DNA from: Marinomonas profundi
GTDB lineage: Bacteria > Pseudomonadota > Gammaproteobacteria > Pseudomonadales > Marinomonadaceae
Length of the DNA stretch: 64,000 bases
Reading direction: 5' to 3'
Assembly: GCF_020694005.1 (NCBI RefSeq)
Contig: NZ_CP073013.1
Span: forward strand, 2,242,578 to 2,306,577
Positions 1 to 9,470 of this stretch are shown here, one piece after another. The position numbers and the translations under genes are program-made. Numbering within the stretch: position 1 is the stretch's first letter; every line of letters starts with the position of its first letter. Under the pieces are notes generated by a model. The model saw only the letters and a program-made list of their open reading frames with translations, ran no database searches and was not told the origin of the DNA.

Positions 1-1308
1 AATGGTATTTCTGGTAACGATCCAGAAAAAATGGCAGAAGACATGACGCCACTTTACCAGATGATCGTAGACAGTGTTCCTGTGCCTGACGTTGATCCAG
101 AAGGCATGTTCCAAATGCAGGTTTCTGCATTGGACTATGATGCTTACGTTGGCGTTATTGGTATCGGTCGTATTACTCGTGGTAGCTTGTCGCCAAACCA
201 GCAAGTTGTTATCAAGTCTGCTGATGGTAAAGAGCGTAAAGGTAAAGTCCTTAATGTTAAGGGTTACCACGGTCTAGCACGTGTCGATACAACTAAAGCG
301 TCTGCTGGTGATATCGTTTGTATTAATGGTATCGATGGTCTAAGTATTTCTGACACGCTATGTAACCCAGAGTGTGTTGAAGCGCTTCCTGCATTGTCTG
401 TAGATGAGCCAACCGTAAGCATGACCTTCATGGTTAACGATTCTCCATTTGCGGGTAAAGAAGGTAAATATATTACCACTCGTAATATCGCAGACCGTCT
501 TGATCGAGAGCTTATCCACAACGTAGCATTGCGTGTTAAGCAAGGCGAAACGCCTGATAAATTCATCGTATCAGGCCGTGGTGAGCTTCATCTTTCTGTA
601 TTGATTGAAAGCATGCGTCGTGAAGGCTTCGAGATGGGTGTTTCTCGTCCTGAAGTGGTTCAAAAAATTGTTGATGGAAAAGTTCAAGAACCCTTTGAGC
701 TAGTGGTTATCGACGTTGAAGAACAGCATCAAGGTTCCATCATGGAAGAGCTTGGCTTGCGTAAGGCTGAGTTAACTAACATGGAACCAGACGGTAAAGG
801 CCGTGTTCGTCTTGAGTTCATGACGCCTTCGCGTGGTTTGATCGGTTTCCGTGGTTTGTTCCTAACGCTAACGTCTGGTTCTGGTATCATGACCAGCGTA
901 TTTGACCATTACGGCCCAGTAAAAGAAGGGGATGTTGGTAGTCGCCAGAACGGTGTATTGGTCAGTATGGTGACAGGCAAAACAGCAGCTTTTGCTTTGT
1001 TCAATTTGCAAAGCCGTGGTCGTTTATTCTTGGGTCACGCGGTGGAAGTGTACGAAGGTCAGGTCATCGGTCTTCACTCACGCGATAATGACTTAACGGT
1101 TAACCCAGTTAAAGGTAAGCAGTTAACGAACATGCGTGCCTCTGGTACCGATGAAGCCTTGACGTTGACGCCACCGATTCGTCATACCCTTGAGCAGGCG
1201 CTTGAGTTTATCGAAGATGATGAGTTGGTAGAGGTAACACCAGAAAGTATTCGTGTTCGTAAAAAGCTATTAACTGAAAACGAGCGTAAACGCGCTGGTC
1301 GTAAGTAA
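1..1308 (+). CDS. typA: Ribosome-associated GTPase TypA/BipA (3' part, 5' end outside window)
   Basis: The reading frame is open from base 1, so this is the C-terminal 435 residues of a protein of about 600 residues; the ATG at 31 is internal. TypA is a translational GTPase related to EF-G that binds the ribosome and helps 50S assembly and growth at low temperature. The GTPase domain lies outside the window. What remains is the beta-barrel domain II, the EF-G-like domains III and V (for example the PSRGLIGFRG stretch, typical of the family) and the TypA-specific C-terminal domain ending in a basic tail. A rho-independent terminator follows. The identification rests on strong similarity along the whole segment. 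Confidence 0.96.
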   Translation, partial: NGISGNDPEKMAEDMTPLYQMIVDSVPVPDVDPEGMFQMQVSALDYDAYVGVIGIGRITRGSLSPNQQVVIKSADGKERKGKVLNVKGYHGLARVDTTKASAGDIVCINGIDGLSISDTLCNPECVEALPALSVDEPTVSMTFMVNDSPFAGKEGKYITTRNIADRLDRELIHNVALRVKQGETPDKFIVSGRGELHLSVLIESMRREGFEMGVSRPEVVQKIVDGKVQEPFELVVIDVEEQHQGSIMEELGLRKAELTNMEPDGKGRVRLEFMTPSRGLIGFRGLFLTLTSGSGIMTSVFDHYGPVKEGDVGSRQNGVLVSMVTGKTAAFALFNLQSRGRLFLGHAVEVYEGQVIGLHSRDNDLTVNPVKGKQLTNMRASGTDEALTLTPPIRHTLEQALEFIEDDELVEVTPESIRVRKKLLTENERKRAGRK

Positions 1309-1346
1309 GTACAAGCGATTCTTTTAATAAAAGAGCAGCAGCAAAT

Positions 1347-1366
1347 GAACTCATGCAAATGAGTTC
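1347..1366 (+). other. Hairpin downstream of typA
   Basis: A perfect 8-bp inverted repeat with a 4-base GCAA loop lies 38 bases after the typA stop, just before the terminator hairpin. GNRA-type tetraloop hairpins often stabilise mRNA 3' ends; that role is inferred here. Confidence 0.5.
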
Positions 1367-1377
1367 GTGAGCGACAG

Positions 1378-1403
1378 AAGCGCCTTCGGGCGCTTTTGTT
1401 TTT
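1378..1403 (+). terminator. Rho-independent terminator of typA
   Basis: A 7-bp stem AAGCGCC/GGCGCTT closes a TTCG loop at 1385-1388 and is followed by a T-rich run. It separates typA from dtd. Confidence 0.88.
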
Positions 1404-1462
1404 TCTGGGGTTGGCTAAAGTCATGACTCTGATTTACGTTAAGCAAATAGTGTGAGGGTAAA

Positions 1463-1897
1463 ATGAAAGTGTTGGTGCAGCGTGCGTTAAACGCTTCGGT
1501 TGTGGTGGATGGTGAAACCATTGGGGCCATTGATCACGGTCAGTTGGTGTTAGTTGGTATCGAAAAAGGCGATACAGAAGTCGATACGCAGCGGTTGGCT
1601 GACAAGCTATTGAAGTACCGTATGTTTGGTGATGAAGATGGCAAGATGAACCTGAATGTTCAGCAAGTTAGCGGTGGTGTTTTGTTGGTGTCGCAATTTA
1701 CCTTGGCGGCGGAAACCAAAAAAGGGCTGCGCCCTGGCTTTTCGACGGCCGCGATTCCAGCAGAAGGCGAGCGTTTATTTAATGCGTTTGTTGATCAAGT
1801 TCGTGCGCAATATGGCAATGTTGAGGTTGGACGTTTTGGCGCTGACATGAAGGTGTCCTTTATAAACGATGGGCCTGTTACTTTTATGTTGGATTAA
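1463..1897 (+). CDS. dtd: D-aminoacyl-tRNA deacylase
   Basis: Hydrolyses D-aminoacyl-tRNAs, and Gly-tRNA(Ala), so that D-amino acids are recycled away from translation. The product is 144 residues, the usual length. Both signature motifs of the active-site cleft are present: SQFTL at about residues 77-81 and the NDGPVT motif at about 135-140, the latter carrying the cross-subunit Gly-Pro that enforces chirality. The ATG is preceded by GAGGGT at 1454-1459. Its stop codon overlaps the stop of the convergent tatC by 4 bp. It probably has its own promoter after the typA terminator. Confidence 0.96.
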   Translation: MKVLVQRALNASVVVDGETIGAIDHGQLVLVGIEKGDTEVDTQRLADKLLKYRMFGDEDGKMNLNVQQVSGGVLLVSQFTLAAETKKGLRPGFSTAAIPAEGERLFNAFVDQVRAQYGNVEVGRFGADMKVSFINDGPVTFMLD

Positions 1898-2637
1898 GCG
1901 TCAGAGTTTTCGACTACTACTTTTACCGTGCGCCCAGCCAGCAGTCCTAACTCAAACAGTAACCACATTGGGATGGCTAATAAAGTTTGAGAAAAAATAT
2001 CAGGAGGTGTGATCAGCATTCCCACCACAAAACAGCCTAAGAAAATATAAGGGCGCTTTTTGGATAATGCGGCCACAGTGGTTACTCCAGCCTTGATAAG
2101 CAGATACGTTGCTATAGGGATTTCGAATGTCACGCCAAAAGCAAAAAACAATTTTAATACAAAGTTTAAATAATTGTTTATATCCGTCATAACCGTTACT
2201 TCGCCAGGCCCTACGGTCGTAAAAAAGCCAAAAATAAGCGGTAAAACCACGTAATAAGCAAACAAAACGCCGGCATAAAAGAGAAAAATACTCGACACCA
2301 GTAACGGGATGGCAATTTGCTTTTCATTTTTATACAGTGCGGGGGCAATAAAGGACCAAGCCTGAAACAGGGTATAGGGAACCGATAATAATACCGCAAC
2401 AAAAAAAGTTAGCTTGAGAGGTGCTAAAAAGGGAGAAGCCACTTCTGTGGCAATTAACGAGCTGCCAGCGGGTAATAACAGGCGTAATGGTTCAGACACA
2501 ATGAGATATAAATCATTCGCAAAGGCATACAAGCCAACAAACAAGATTAATATAGCGAGAACCGATTTCAGTAAGCGGTTTCTGAGCTCAATAAGGTGAG
2601 CGACTAGTGGCGCTTGGTTGGAAGAGTCTGTCGTCAT
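1894..2637 (-). CDS. tatC: Sec-independent protein translocase subunit TatC
   Basis: The polytopic receptor of the twin-arginine translocase, which binds the RR signal peptide of folded precursors in the inner membrane. At 247 residues it has the usual length and six hydrophobic segments. The N-terminal region LVAHLIELRNRLLKS matches the conserved cytoplasmic start of TatC (HLxELRxR), and the FE(I/V)P segment in the third cytoplasmic region is present. It is the last gene of the tatABC part of the operon, 43 bases after tatB, and ends tail-to-tail with dtd. Confidence 0.97.
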   Translation of the reverse strand: MTTDSSNQAPLVAHLIELRNRLLKSVLAILILFVGLYAFANDLYLIVSEPLRLLLPAGSSLIATEVASPFLAPLKLTFFVAVLLSVPYTLFQAWSFIAPALYKNEKQIAIPLLVSSIFLFYAGVLFAYYVVLPLIFGFFTTVGPGEVTVMTDINNYLNFVLKLFFAFGVTFEIPIATYLLIKAGVTTVAALSKKRPYIFLGCFVVGMLITPPDIFSQTLLAIPMWLLFELGLLAGRTVKVVVENSDA

Positions 2638-2680
2638 AATACGTCACATGTCCGCGTCTAATGTGTGAAAGTAAGCTCGA

Positions 2681-3148
2681 CTAGGCACGAGAAATGGCGT
2701 CAGGCGTTTTGTCTTTATTGTCTGTTGCTTGGGCTTGGGGTGAGTTAGCAATCAAGTCTGCGTCTAGCGTTTCATTTGGCTCTGTGTTTTGCGGTGATTC
2801 AGCCACTGCTGAAGATTGTTCTGTCACCGCTGAAGATTGTTCTGCCACTGCTGAAGGCTCTGGTTGGGCCGAAACTTTTATTTCATTCTTTTCAGCAACG
2901 GGCAGAATCGTGTTTTGAATAGAGCGCTCTTCTTTTAGAAGGCGTTGGTTGGTTTCCTGTATTTTTTGTTGCAGCTCTTCTTGGTCCAGTTGAGCATTGA
3001 TCTCTCTTTGAACTGAGTTGATGCTGCGTTTGATTTTGCGCACCCATAAGCCCGCCATTTTTGCTGCGTGAGGCAGGCGTTCTGGGCCAAGGATGAGTAG
3101 CCCCACGACGAAAACAACCAGAAGTTCAGAAAAGCCGATATCGAACAC
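2681..3148 (-). CDS. tatB: Sec-independent protein translocase subunit TatB
   Basis: Partner of TatC in the signal-peptide receptor complex. The N-terminus is a single membrane helix with the family motif ending in LGPERLP, followed by an amphipathic helix and a long acidic, coiled-coil-prone region. The C-terminal tail contains about 2.5 copies of a heptapeptide close to SSAVAEQ, encoded by 21-bp direct repeats at 2802-2864; this part of TatB is normally variable and dispensable. It starts 3 bases after tatA, so the two are very likely translationally coupled. Confidence 0.95.
   Translation of the reverse strand: MFDIGFSELLVVFVVGLLILGPERLPHAAKMAGLWVRKIKRSINSVQREINAQLDQEELQQKIQETNQRLLKEERSIQNTILPVAEKNEIKVSAQPEPSAVAEQSSAVTEQSSAVAESPQNTEPNETLDADLIANSPQAQATDNKDKTPDAISRA
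2802..2864 (-). repeat. 21-bp tandem repeats inside tatB
   Basis: Three consecutive 21-bp units (2802-2822, 2823-2843, 2844-2864). The first two differ at two positions and the third diverges in its last third. They encode the Ser/Ala/Glu/Gln-rich heptapeptide repeats in the TatB tail, a region likely to vary in copy number between strains. Confidence 0.8.
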
Positions 3149-3151
3149 AGT

Positions 3152-3370
3152 TTAGGCGCTCTTATCGTCTTTTTTGGCATCAGCATCAATGACTTTATGC
3201 TGGGCTGTTTTTTCATCTTCTGTTTTGTCGTCTTTATCAACCGCTTCTTTAAAGCCTTTTACGGCCCCGCCTAAATCAGACCCTAGGTTCTTGAGCTTTT
3301 TGGTGCCGAAAATAAGTATTAAAATTGCTAATACTATCAGTAGTTGCCAAATGCTAATTCCACCAAACAT
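3152..3370 (-). CDS. tatA: Sec-independent protein translocase subunit TatA
   Basis: Small single-pass protein that polymerises to form the Tat translocation site. The 72-residue product has an N-terminal hydrophobic helix, the FG hinge before [20 protein letters not shown] (conserved amphipathic helix), and a charged Lys/Asp-rich tail. Length and layout are typical. It lies 16 bases downstream of hisE and directly precedes tatB. Confidence 0.96.
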   Translation of the reverse strand: MFGGISIWQLLIVLAILILIFGTKKLKNLGSDLGGAVKGFKEAVDKDDKTEDEKTAQHKVIDADAKKDDKSA

Positions 3371-3386
3371 ATGTTTCTCCTATTCT

Positions 3387-3719
3387 TTATTCGCTACGGC
3401 TGGCTTTTTCGTCTAAGCCAGACAGATTAAATCGACGAGCCAGTTCATCCAGTATAGCATCTGGACCAATGTCTAGATGAGATAGCATGACAAGCGTGTG
3501 AAACCAAAGGTCGGCTGTTTCATAAATCAAATCAGACTTATCGCCAGAAAGAGCCGCATCTTTTGCGGCGATAATGGTTTCTATACTTTCTTCGCCTACT
3601 TTTTCGAGTATTTTATTCAGCCCTTTAGCGTGTAAACTGGCCACATAAGAAGAATCGGCAGTGGCTATTTTTCGTTGTTCTAGGGTGGCGGCTAGTTCAG
3701 CCAAAATATCGTTTTTCAT
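3387..3719 (-). CDS. hisE: Phosphoribosyl-ATP pyrophosphatase
   Basis: Second step of histidine biosynthesis: converts phosphoribosyl-ATP to phosphoribosyl-AMP. The 110-residue product belongs to the all-alpha NTP pyrophosphohydrolase (MazG-like) fold; the metal-binding pattern EExxE is seen in [10 protein letters not shown] with a downstream ETADLWFH segment. It is a stand-alone HisE, not the HisIE fusion of enterics. In pseudomonads hisI usually precedes hisE next to the tat genes; here hisE follows ubiB directly with a 16-base gap, so hisI must be elsewhere. Confidence 0.95.
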   Translation of the reverse strand: MKNDILAELAATLEQRKIATADSSYVASLHAKGLNKILEKVGEESIETIIAAKDAALSGDKSDLIYETADLWFHTLVMLSHLDIGPDAILDELARRFNLSGLDEKASRSE

Positions 3720-3735
3720 TATAGTCTCTCGAATG

Positions 3736-5379
3736 TTACGGTTTTAAGACGAGCAGGTAAAAGCCTACCAGAAACAAGCCTAAGCTGCTTATGTCAGTGG
3801 CTTTTAGCTGTTCAAACGACACCGGATCAGTGATGAACCAAGCGGCCCCTAAGCTTAATAGGCCCAGCAGGCGAAAGGGCACGTTGCTACGATTCTTTTG
3901 TAACTCTTTGCTGAGTTGGTGGATCGCATCGGTCTGTGCTTGCATGCGCTCTTCTTGATGAGACAGTTGAGACAAAGTCGTAAAGACCAAGTTGGGGATT
4001 TGCGGCAGCTGTCCCGCCCATTGTGGTGCTTGTTTACGGACTTCCTCTATGACGCGCTTTGGCCCCATTTGTTCGCGCATCCACTTTTCTAGGAAGGGTT
4101 TGGCGGTTACCCACAGGTCTAAATCTGGGTACAGTTGACGGCCTAAGCCCTCTATATTGAGTAATGTTTTTTCTAGTAAAACCAATTGAGGTTGTACTTC
4201 CATATTGAAGCGCCGTGCAGTTTGGAATAGGCCGATTAATACTTGCCCAAAAGAAATATCTTTCAATGGTTTGGCAAACATAGGCTCGCAAACGCTGCGA
4301 ATGGCTGATTCAAAGGCGTGTACGGGGGTGCCTTTTGGTACCCAACCACTTTCTACGTGGAGTTCTGCTACTAAGCGATAATCGCGTTGAAAAAATGCCA
4401 ATAAGTTGCGCGCTAAATAGCTTTTATCGGCATCGTCTAAACTGCCCATGATGGCGCAATCAATCGCAATGTATTTGGGTTTCTTAGGGTTGCTCGCATC
4501 GACGAAAATGTTGCCAGGGTGCATGTCGGCGTGAAAAAAGCTGTGAGAAAAAACTTGGGTAAAAAAGATTTCTACGCCCCGTTCTGCCAAGCATTTCATG
4601 TCTACATTGGCCTTGTTTAGTGCGCTGATATCGGCCACCGGAATGCCTGAGATACGCTCCATCACCATGACGTTGCGGTGGCTATAATCCCAATGGATCT
4701 GTGGGACATAGAGTAAATCGGAAGGGGTGAAGTTACGCTGCAATAAACCGGTGTTCGCGGCTTCTTTGGCAAGATCTAATTCATCAAGAATGGTGTATTC
4801 ATAATCGGTTACGACTTCCACTGGCCTTAAGCGTCGACCATCGGCGCTCATATTGGCGACAAGGTACGCTAGGGTATAAAGCAAGTTAATGTCTTTGCGA
4901 ATGGTTTTTTCGATATTAGGGCGAATGACTTTGATAACCACTTTTTCGCCAGAGTGGAGTGTTGCGGTGTGAACTTGAGCAATCGACGCTGAGGCCAGCG
5001 GAGAGGCTGAAAACTCGGCAAACAGTTCTGACACTGGCGCTTTCAAATCCCTTTCGATAATGGCTTGGGCGATGTGTCCAGGGAAGGCGGGGACTTTGTC
5101 CTGCAATTTTGCCAATTCATCAGCAATATCATCGTCGAGTAAATCTCGGCGAGTCGATAAAATTTGGCCGAATTTGACAAAAATAGGGCCAAGAGACTCT
5201 AGGGCGAGCCGTAAGCGCTCACCTTTGTTCTGTTGCGCGCGTTTACGTCCAATTAAGCAAATAGGGCCAAGGGTATAACGGATGTACCAAGGGAGAAACT
5301 CGAAAGGTATAAACGCATCAAGACGAAAGCGAACAACAGTAAAAGCAATACGCAACAAACGAAAAGTACTGGTTAACAT
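3736..5379 (-). CDS. ubiB: Ubiquinone biosynthesis kinase-like protein UbiB
   Basis: Atypical ABC1/ADCK-family ATPase needed for ubiquinone synthesis, thought to help move or expose lipid intermediates to the Ubi complex. At 547 residues it has the usual length. The family KxGQ motif appears as KFGQ at about 69-72, the Ala-rich nucleotide loop as SASIAQVH at about 130-137, the invariant Lys at about 150, and the catalytic-loop region [10 protein letters not shown] near residue 285. Two hydrophobic C-terminal segments anchor it in the membrane. It begins 2 bases after ubiE ends, leaving no room for ubiJ, which lies here in E. coli and Pseudomonas. Confidence 0.96.
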   Translation of the reverse strand: MLTSTFRLLRIAFTVVRFRLDAFIPFEFLPWYIRYTLGPICLIGRKRAQQNKGERLRLALESLGPIFVKFGQILSTRRDLLDDDIADELAKLQDKVPAFPGHIAQAIIERDLKAPVSELFAEFSASPLASASIAQVHTATLHSGEKVVIKVIRPNIEKTIRKDINLLYTLAYLVANMSADGRRLRPVEVVTDYEYTILDELDLAKEAANTGLLQRNFTPSDLLYVPQIHWDYSHRNVMVMERISGIPVADISALNKANVDMKCLAERGVEIFFTQVFSHSFFHADMHPGNIFVDASNPKKPKYIAIDCAIMGSLDDADKSYLARNLLAFFQRDYRLVAELHVESGWVPKGTPVHAFESAIRSVCEPMFAKPLKDISFGQVLIGLFQTARRFNMEVQPQLVLLEKTLLNIEGLGRQLYPDLDLWVTAKPFLEKWMREQMGPKRVIEEVRKQAPQWAGQLPQIPNLVFTTLSQLSHQEERMQAQTDAIHQLSKELQKNRSNVPFRLLGLLSLGAAWFITDPVSFEQLKATDISSLGLFLVGFYLLVLKP

Positions 5380-5381
5380 GG

Positions 5382-6137
5382 TTAGAATTTAAATCCTTTA
5401 TGCAGTGCCACAATTCCGCCCGTTAAATTTTGGTAACTGGTGCGTTCAAACCCCACTTCCTCCATCATGCCCTTCAGCGTTTCTTGATCTGGGTGCATGC
5501 GAATCGACTCAGCAAGATAGCGATAGCTGTCGGCATCATTGGCAATCAATTTGCCGATGGTGGGCAGTAAGCGGAAGGAGTATTGGTCGTAGACTTGGGA
5601 CAGTAGCTCGGACTCTGGTTTAGAGAATTCTAATACTAACAAGCGGCCACCAGGTTTTAATACGCGGTACATAGAGGCTAATGCTTTGGATTTATCGGTC
5701 ACATTGCGTAAGCCAAATGCGATGGTGATGCAGTCAAACGTATCGTCAGGAAAAGGTAGGGCTTCGGCGTTAGCCTGAACGAATTTAACGTTTCCAACAA
5801 TGCCTTGGTTGGCTAATTTGTCACGGCCAACTTTCAGCATGGAGTCATTGATGTCAGCGAGAATGACTTGCCCTTGGCTACCGACAAGGCGAGAAAACTT
5901 CACGGTCAAATCGCCTGTGCCGCCCGCAATATCAAGTACGCAGTTGCCTGCGCGTACGCCAGATTGGCTAATGGTATGGCGCTTCCATAGACGATGAATC
6001 CCACCAGACATTAGGTCGTTCATAATGTCGTATTTTGCGGCGACAGAGTGAAAAACCTGCGCGACTGCTTTTACTTTTTCCTCCGTGGGGATTTCTTTAA
6101 AACCAAAATCGGTGATTTTTTTCTGATCGTCTTGCAT
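5382..6137 (-). CDS. ubiE: Ubiquinone/menaquinone biosynthesis C-methyltransferase UbiE
   Basis: SAM-dependent C-methylation of the benzoquinol ring in ubiquinone synthesis, and of demethylmenaquinol where menaquinone is made. The 251-residue product carries the UbiE signature near [13 protein letters not shown] (about 40-52), the SAM-binding motif [10 protein letters not shown] (about 69-77) and the FGLRNV segment downstream. It is the first gene of the ubiE-ubiB-hisE-tatABC operon; its promoter should lie in the 152 bases upstream, where I could not pick a convincing one. Confidence 0.97.
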   Translation of the reverse strand: MQDDQKKITDFGFKEIPTEEKVKAVAQVFHSVAAKYDIMNDLMSGGIHRLWKRHTISQSGVRAGNCVLDIAGGTGDLTVKFSRLVGSQGQVILADINDSMLKVGRDKLANQGIVGNVKFVQANAEALPFPDDTFDCITIAFGLRNVTDKSKALASMYRVLKPGGRLLVLEFSKPESELLSQVYDQYSFRLLPTIGKLIANDADSYRYLAESIRMHPDQETLKGMMEEVGFERTSYQNLTGGIVALHKGFKF

Positions 6138-6289
6138 AAACTACTTCATCCTAGTGGCGACATCGAACGCCATTTTGTTTGTTTGAGCGTGTTTGATTTG
6201 AGCGTTGTCCGTAATATCGAGTGTGTTGTCTTCAATGTGAGCGCATATTGTAACCGCGTCAGTAACGTACGGGTACTGCTTTGTTTGAG

Positions 6290-7816
6290 CTATTTGTGTG
6301 CCATCACTTTATTCCTTCCTCCATCTTTGGCCAAATACAGCTGTTTGTCTGCACGGTCAAACAGTGACTCGGGGTCTTCTTGTGGCTGAAGCTCTGCAAC
6401 GCCGATGGAGACGGAGATTGATACGGGTTCTCCTTGTACGTTAAATGGCGTTTTAGTGACGGCTAAACGTACGTTTTCCGCGCGCTCTATTGCCTTCTCA
6501 AGAGTGGTGTCGGGAAACACCATAACAAACTCTTCGCCTCCGTAGCGAAACATAAGGTCTTCTTTGGTTAACATGTTGCGAATTTGTTTTGGTACTAGGC
6601 GCAAGACTTTGTCGCCCGCAAGGTGTCCCCAAGTATCGTTTACTTTTTTAAAGTGGTCTATGTCGCAAACGACTAAACAAATGGGCTTATGTGCTTTTTG
6701 CATCGCTTTGCAAAGCGGTAAAATAGCATCTTGATAGGCCGTTCTATTAGGTAAATCGGTTAACGAGTCTGTCATTGCCTGGGCTAATTTTTCTTGCAAG
6801 AGCGCGCGCAGCGAGGTGGTGTCCTTTTCCATTCGAGTGACCTTGTTTTTAAGCAAGGCAATAGATTGATTGGATTGCTTTTCTTGCTCTTTCATCTGTG
6901 AGCGGTATGCCGTCATGGTCGTTGAAATCGTCGATAGCCGTTCATTGATAAGGCTTTTTAGGCTGTTTAATTCACTCGCCTCTTGAACGGCTTTAGAGGT
7001 GTCTTTCATCTGCTGTTGCAATTTAGTGTTTAAACCTTCACGACTTTTGGATAAAGACTTTTGTGTTTGGTCGCTATGGGTGATGGACTCATTAATACTA
7101 GCAAGTTGCTTATTCAGCTGATTGAGATAGTTGGTCAGGCTTTCTTGATTTTTACCGACGGCAACCATTACTAGGTTAATGGTCTCATCAAGCAAATCAG
7201 GAAATTGCTGTAAATTATCATTTTTTGATAACGCTGTTTTTAGATCCGCGATGTCGTTGTCATGGATACTGGGCAGAGACAGATTGTTGAGCAATCCGGC
7301 CAGTGTATGGCTGACTTGTATGATGATGTCTTGGGTGTTTTTGATCGCATCGTTTTTTGCGCTACGGTTAAGTAAACGCTTAAAGAAGGAGCTTTTGGCG
7401 TGGTCTGTTGCTGGTTGATTAAGGGTGTTTTCGGCCAGCGTGAGAAAGTCTTTTAATAGTAAAGGCCATTGTGAGGGTTGTTGCCAATGTAACCGTATTT
7501 TTGCTTCTAGTTGTTTCTTTTCGCTTTGTGGGACTTGTTTGTCGTCTTGTTTTTCTAGTATGTCTATTAGGTCTTGCAGCGTGCTTCTAACCTGCTTCGC
7601 ACGGCTTAGGTGTGCTTCATCACTTTGAATCAAAAAGGGCTCGGCGTTATTGAGCGCTTTTTGTATTTCTTCGGCATTGGCGCCTTTAGTAATAGTCTGA
7701 CGAATTTGGCGAACGACGGAGTCCAATTGAGGGTCATTTCCTTCTGCCAGCATGCTGGTTCGAGAAACGGCTTTGCGTAACACTTCAATCAGTTTGTCAC
7801 TGGATGGTTCCGTCAT
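6290..7816 (-). CDS. Diguanylate cyclase (GGDEF protein), DgcP-like
   Basis: Makes cyclic di-GMP from two GTP. The last ~160 residues are a GGDEF domain with an intact GGEEF active site (about 425-429) and the DSLTDLPNR entry motif. The position that would hold an RxxD inhibitory site reads TKED, so product inhibition may be absent. The first ~340 residues are helical and coiled-coil-like with no membrane segment, so the protein is probably cytoplasmic. I chose the ATG at 7816 (508 aa) because GAGG precedes it; a TTG at 7855 would overlap dsbA and lacks a ribosome binding site. It lies 16 bases downstream of dsbA. A dsbA-linked diguanylate cyclase (DgcP) is known in Pseudomonas; equivalence is inferred. 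Confidence 0.9.
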   Translation of the reverse strand: MTEPSSDKLIEVLRKAVSRTSMLAEGNDPQLDSVVRQIRQTITKGANAEEIQKALNNAEPFLIQSDEAHLSRAKQVRSTLQDLIDILEKQDDKQVPQSEKKQLEAKIRLHWQQPSQWPLLLKDFLTLAENTLNQPATDHAKSSFFKRLLNRSAKNDAIKNTQDIIIQVSHTLAGLLNNLSLPSIHDNDIADLKTALSKNDNLQQFPDLLDETINLVMVAVGKNQESLTNYLNQLNKQLASINESITHSDQTQKSLSKSREGLNTKLQQQMKDTSKAVQEASELNSLKSLINERLSTISTTMTAYRSQMKEQEKQSNQSIALLKNKVTRMEKDTTSLRALLQEKLAQAMTDSLTDLPNRTAYQDAILPLCKAMQKAHKPICLVVCDIDHFKKVNDTWGHLAGDKVLRLVPKQIRNMLTKEDLMFRYGGEEFVMVFPDTTLEKAIERAENVRLAVTKTPFNVQGEPVSISVSIGVAELQPQEDPESLFDRADKQLYLAKDGGRNKVMAHK

Positions 7817-7832
7817 ATCGCCTCGGTATGGG

Positions 7833-8453
7833 TTATTTTTGACGTTCTTTTTCAATTAGAAAGTCAACGACGTTAAATATATTTTCATTGCCATTGGCGG
7901 TTTCTGCACTGACTAAATATTTGCCATTGACTATGATGCCAGGTACGCCTCGAGCACCATAAGCGCGGATTTTTGCGTCCGCTTGACTTAAGCGGCTATT
8001 GACCGCGAATGAGTCGTATTGCTTGCGAAAGTCATCTTCACTCACATCATAATTAGCAAAGAAACTGGCCAGTGCGTCTTCTGAGTTTAGATTACGACGT
8101 TCAACATGGATAGCGCTAAAAAGGTCGGCGCGTATTTTGTCTTCGATGCCCAGTAAATCTGCAACATAAAAGGCTTTAGCATGGGCCAACCAGCCACGAC
8201 CAAACACCGCGGGCAAATATTTAAAGTCGACATCGTTGGGGAGGTCTTTTTTCCATGCCTGAACAAGAGGTTCTAGGCTATAGCAGTGTGGGCAGCCATA
8301 CCAAAAAATTTCAGTCACTTCGACCTTGCTAGAATCACTGGTACGGACAGGGGTTTTGATGCTGGTATAGCCATTGCCATCACTGTATTCGGCGGCGGTC
8401 GCGGTCAATGGAATAAGTAAGGATAGTATCAGCGCTGAAAACAGCTTTTTCAT
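7833..8453 (-). CDS. dsbA: Periplasmic thiol:disulfide interchange protein DsbA
   Basis: Introduces disulfide bonds into exported proteins. The product is 206 residues with a cleavable signal peptide ending near TATAAEY (about residue 20). The thioredoxin-like fold has the DsbA active site CPHC (in GCPHCYSL, about 54-57) and the cis-proline loop GVPGIIVNGKY. The helical insertion between them is of normal size. It probably forms a two-gene transcript with the diguanylate cyclase. Its 336-base upstream region is shared with the divergent engB. Confidence 0.96.
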   Translation of the reverse strand: MKKLFSALILSLLIPLTATAAEYSDGNGYTSIKTPVRTSDSSKVEVTEIFWYGCPHCYSLEPLVQAWKKDLPNDVDFKYLPAVFGRGWLAHAKAFYVADLLGIEDKIRADLFSAIHVERRNLNSEDALASFFANYDVSEDDFRKQYDSFAVNSRLSQADAKIRAYGARGVPGIIVNGKYLVSAETANGNENIFNVVDFLIEKERQK

Positions 8454-8789
8454 GGGTTGCTCCTAATAGATTTGTTTTTTAAAGATATTCTTACATCATG
8501 CACAGAATTGCACCAGAATGCGATTCTATCCGCTCTGAAGCGTTCTGCTTTTTCAGTAAGTTTACATAAAACTTACATTGCATCTTGTGATCCGGCCATG
8601 GTCATTTCGAAGGGTTTAATGGTTAACGACCGGTTTAATGCGTCGTCGTTAGTGATAATGAGTGTTGTGCCTCGGTCTCTTTATGACTTTTTTGCTTTAA
8701 CGTGGCATATCGCGGCATTTGCTGGCATTATAGCCAGTCAATAACGTGAACCTGAATGCAACTCTGAATCTACTGACGAATATCAACTT
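8454..8789. other. Divergent intergenic region dsbA/engB
   Basis: 336 bases without a supported gene. An open frame of 95 codons on the + strand has no family resemblance and no good ribosome binding site. The region must contain the divergent promoters of dsbA and engB. The only clear structure is a perfect 8-bp dyad, GTAAGTTT/AAACTTAC, at 8556-8576. Confidence 0.6.
8556..8576. promoter_or_regulatory. Dyad-symmetric site between dsbA and engB
   Basis: Perfect 8-bp inverted repeat (8556-8563 and 8569-8576) around a 5-base centre. It could be an operator or a chance palindrome; nothing names the factor. Confidence 0.35.
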
Positions 8790-9434
8790 ATGACCCCTTT
8801 TGACTCCACTTTCCAATCCGCGCACTTTATTAAAAGTGCAGAGAAACTTTCTCAATGCCCCTTAGACCAAGGTGTCGAAGTTGCATTTGCTGGTCGCTCA
8901 AATGCGGGAAAATCCACCGCATTAAACACACTGACCAATCAAAAAAAGCTGGCTCGAACCTCGAAAACACCGGGCCGAACACAGTTAATTAATTGTTTTG
9001 GCTTAAATGTCGAGGATCGACGTTTGATCGATCTTCCCGGTTATGGTTTTGCTAAAGTGCCAATCGCGATGAAAAAAGTTTGGCAAGCGCACATGCAGGA
9101 CTACTTGATGAATCGTCGCTCCTTAGCGGGTGTGGTGTTGGTGATGGACATACGTCACCCATTAAAAGAGTTTGATGAAATGATGATTGATTGGGCGAAG
9201 TCCAATCGAATGAAAGTTCATGTATTACTCACTAAATCGGATAAGCTAAAACGTGGACCGGCAAAATCGACCATGTTGGCGGTTCAGCGAGTCATTGACG
9301 CGCAAAATATAGATGGTTCTGTACAGACTTTCTCGTCGTTAAACGGTGATGGTATTGACGAGTTGCGCACTAAGCTTGCGCAGTGGTTGGTACTTGATAA
9401 TCTTAATGAGATCCCTGTATCGCCAAATGCCTGA
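8790..9434 (+). CDS. engB: Ribosome biogenesis GTPase EngB (YihA/YsxC)
   Basis: Essential small GTPase acting in late 50S subunit assembly. The 214-residue product shows all G motifs in order: GRSNAGKS (G1, about 36-43), the switch region with TPGRTQ (G2), [10 protein letters not shown] (G3), TKSD (G4) and the SSL segment (G5). Length and spacing match the family. It stands alone between two oppositely oriented genes; xseA ends 36 bases downstream on the other strand. Confidence 0.96.
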   Translation: MTPFDSTFQSAHFIKSAEKLSQCPLDQGVEVAFAGRSNAGKSTALNTLTNQKKLARTSKTPGRTQLINCFGLNVEDRRLIDLPGYGFAKVPIAMKKVWQAHMQDYLMNRRSLAGVVLVMDIRHPLKEFDEMMIDWAKSNRMKVHVLLTKSDKLKRGPAKSTMLAVQRVIDAQNIDGSVQTFSSLNGDGIDELRTKLAQWLVLDNLNEIPVSPNA

Positions 9435-9470
9435 TAACATTGATCGGAGTCATTTTGTTAGCCTCTGTCG

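Noticed and set aside
8457..8744. Possible 95-residue protein upstream of engB
   Set aside because: No ribosome binding site, no recognisable domain, and it fills the divergent promoter region.
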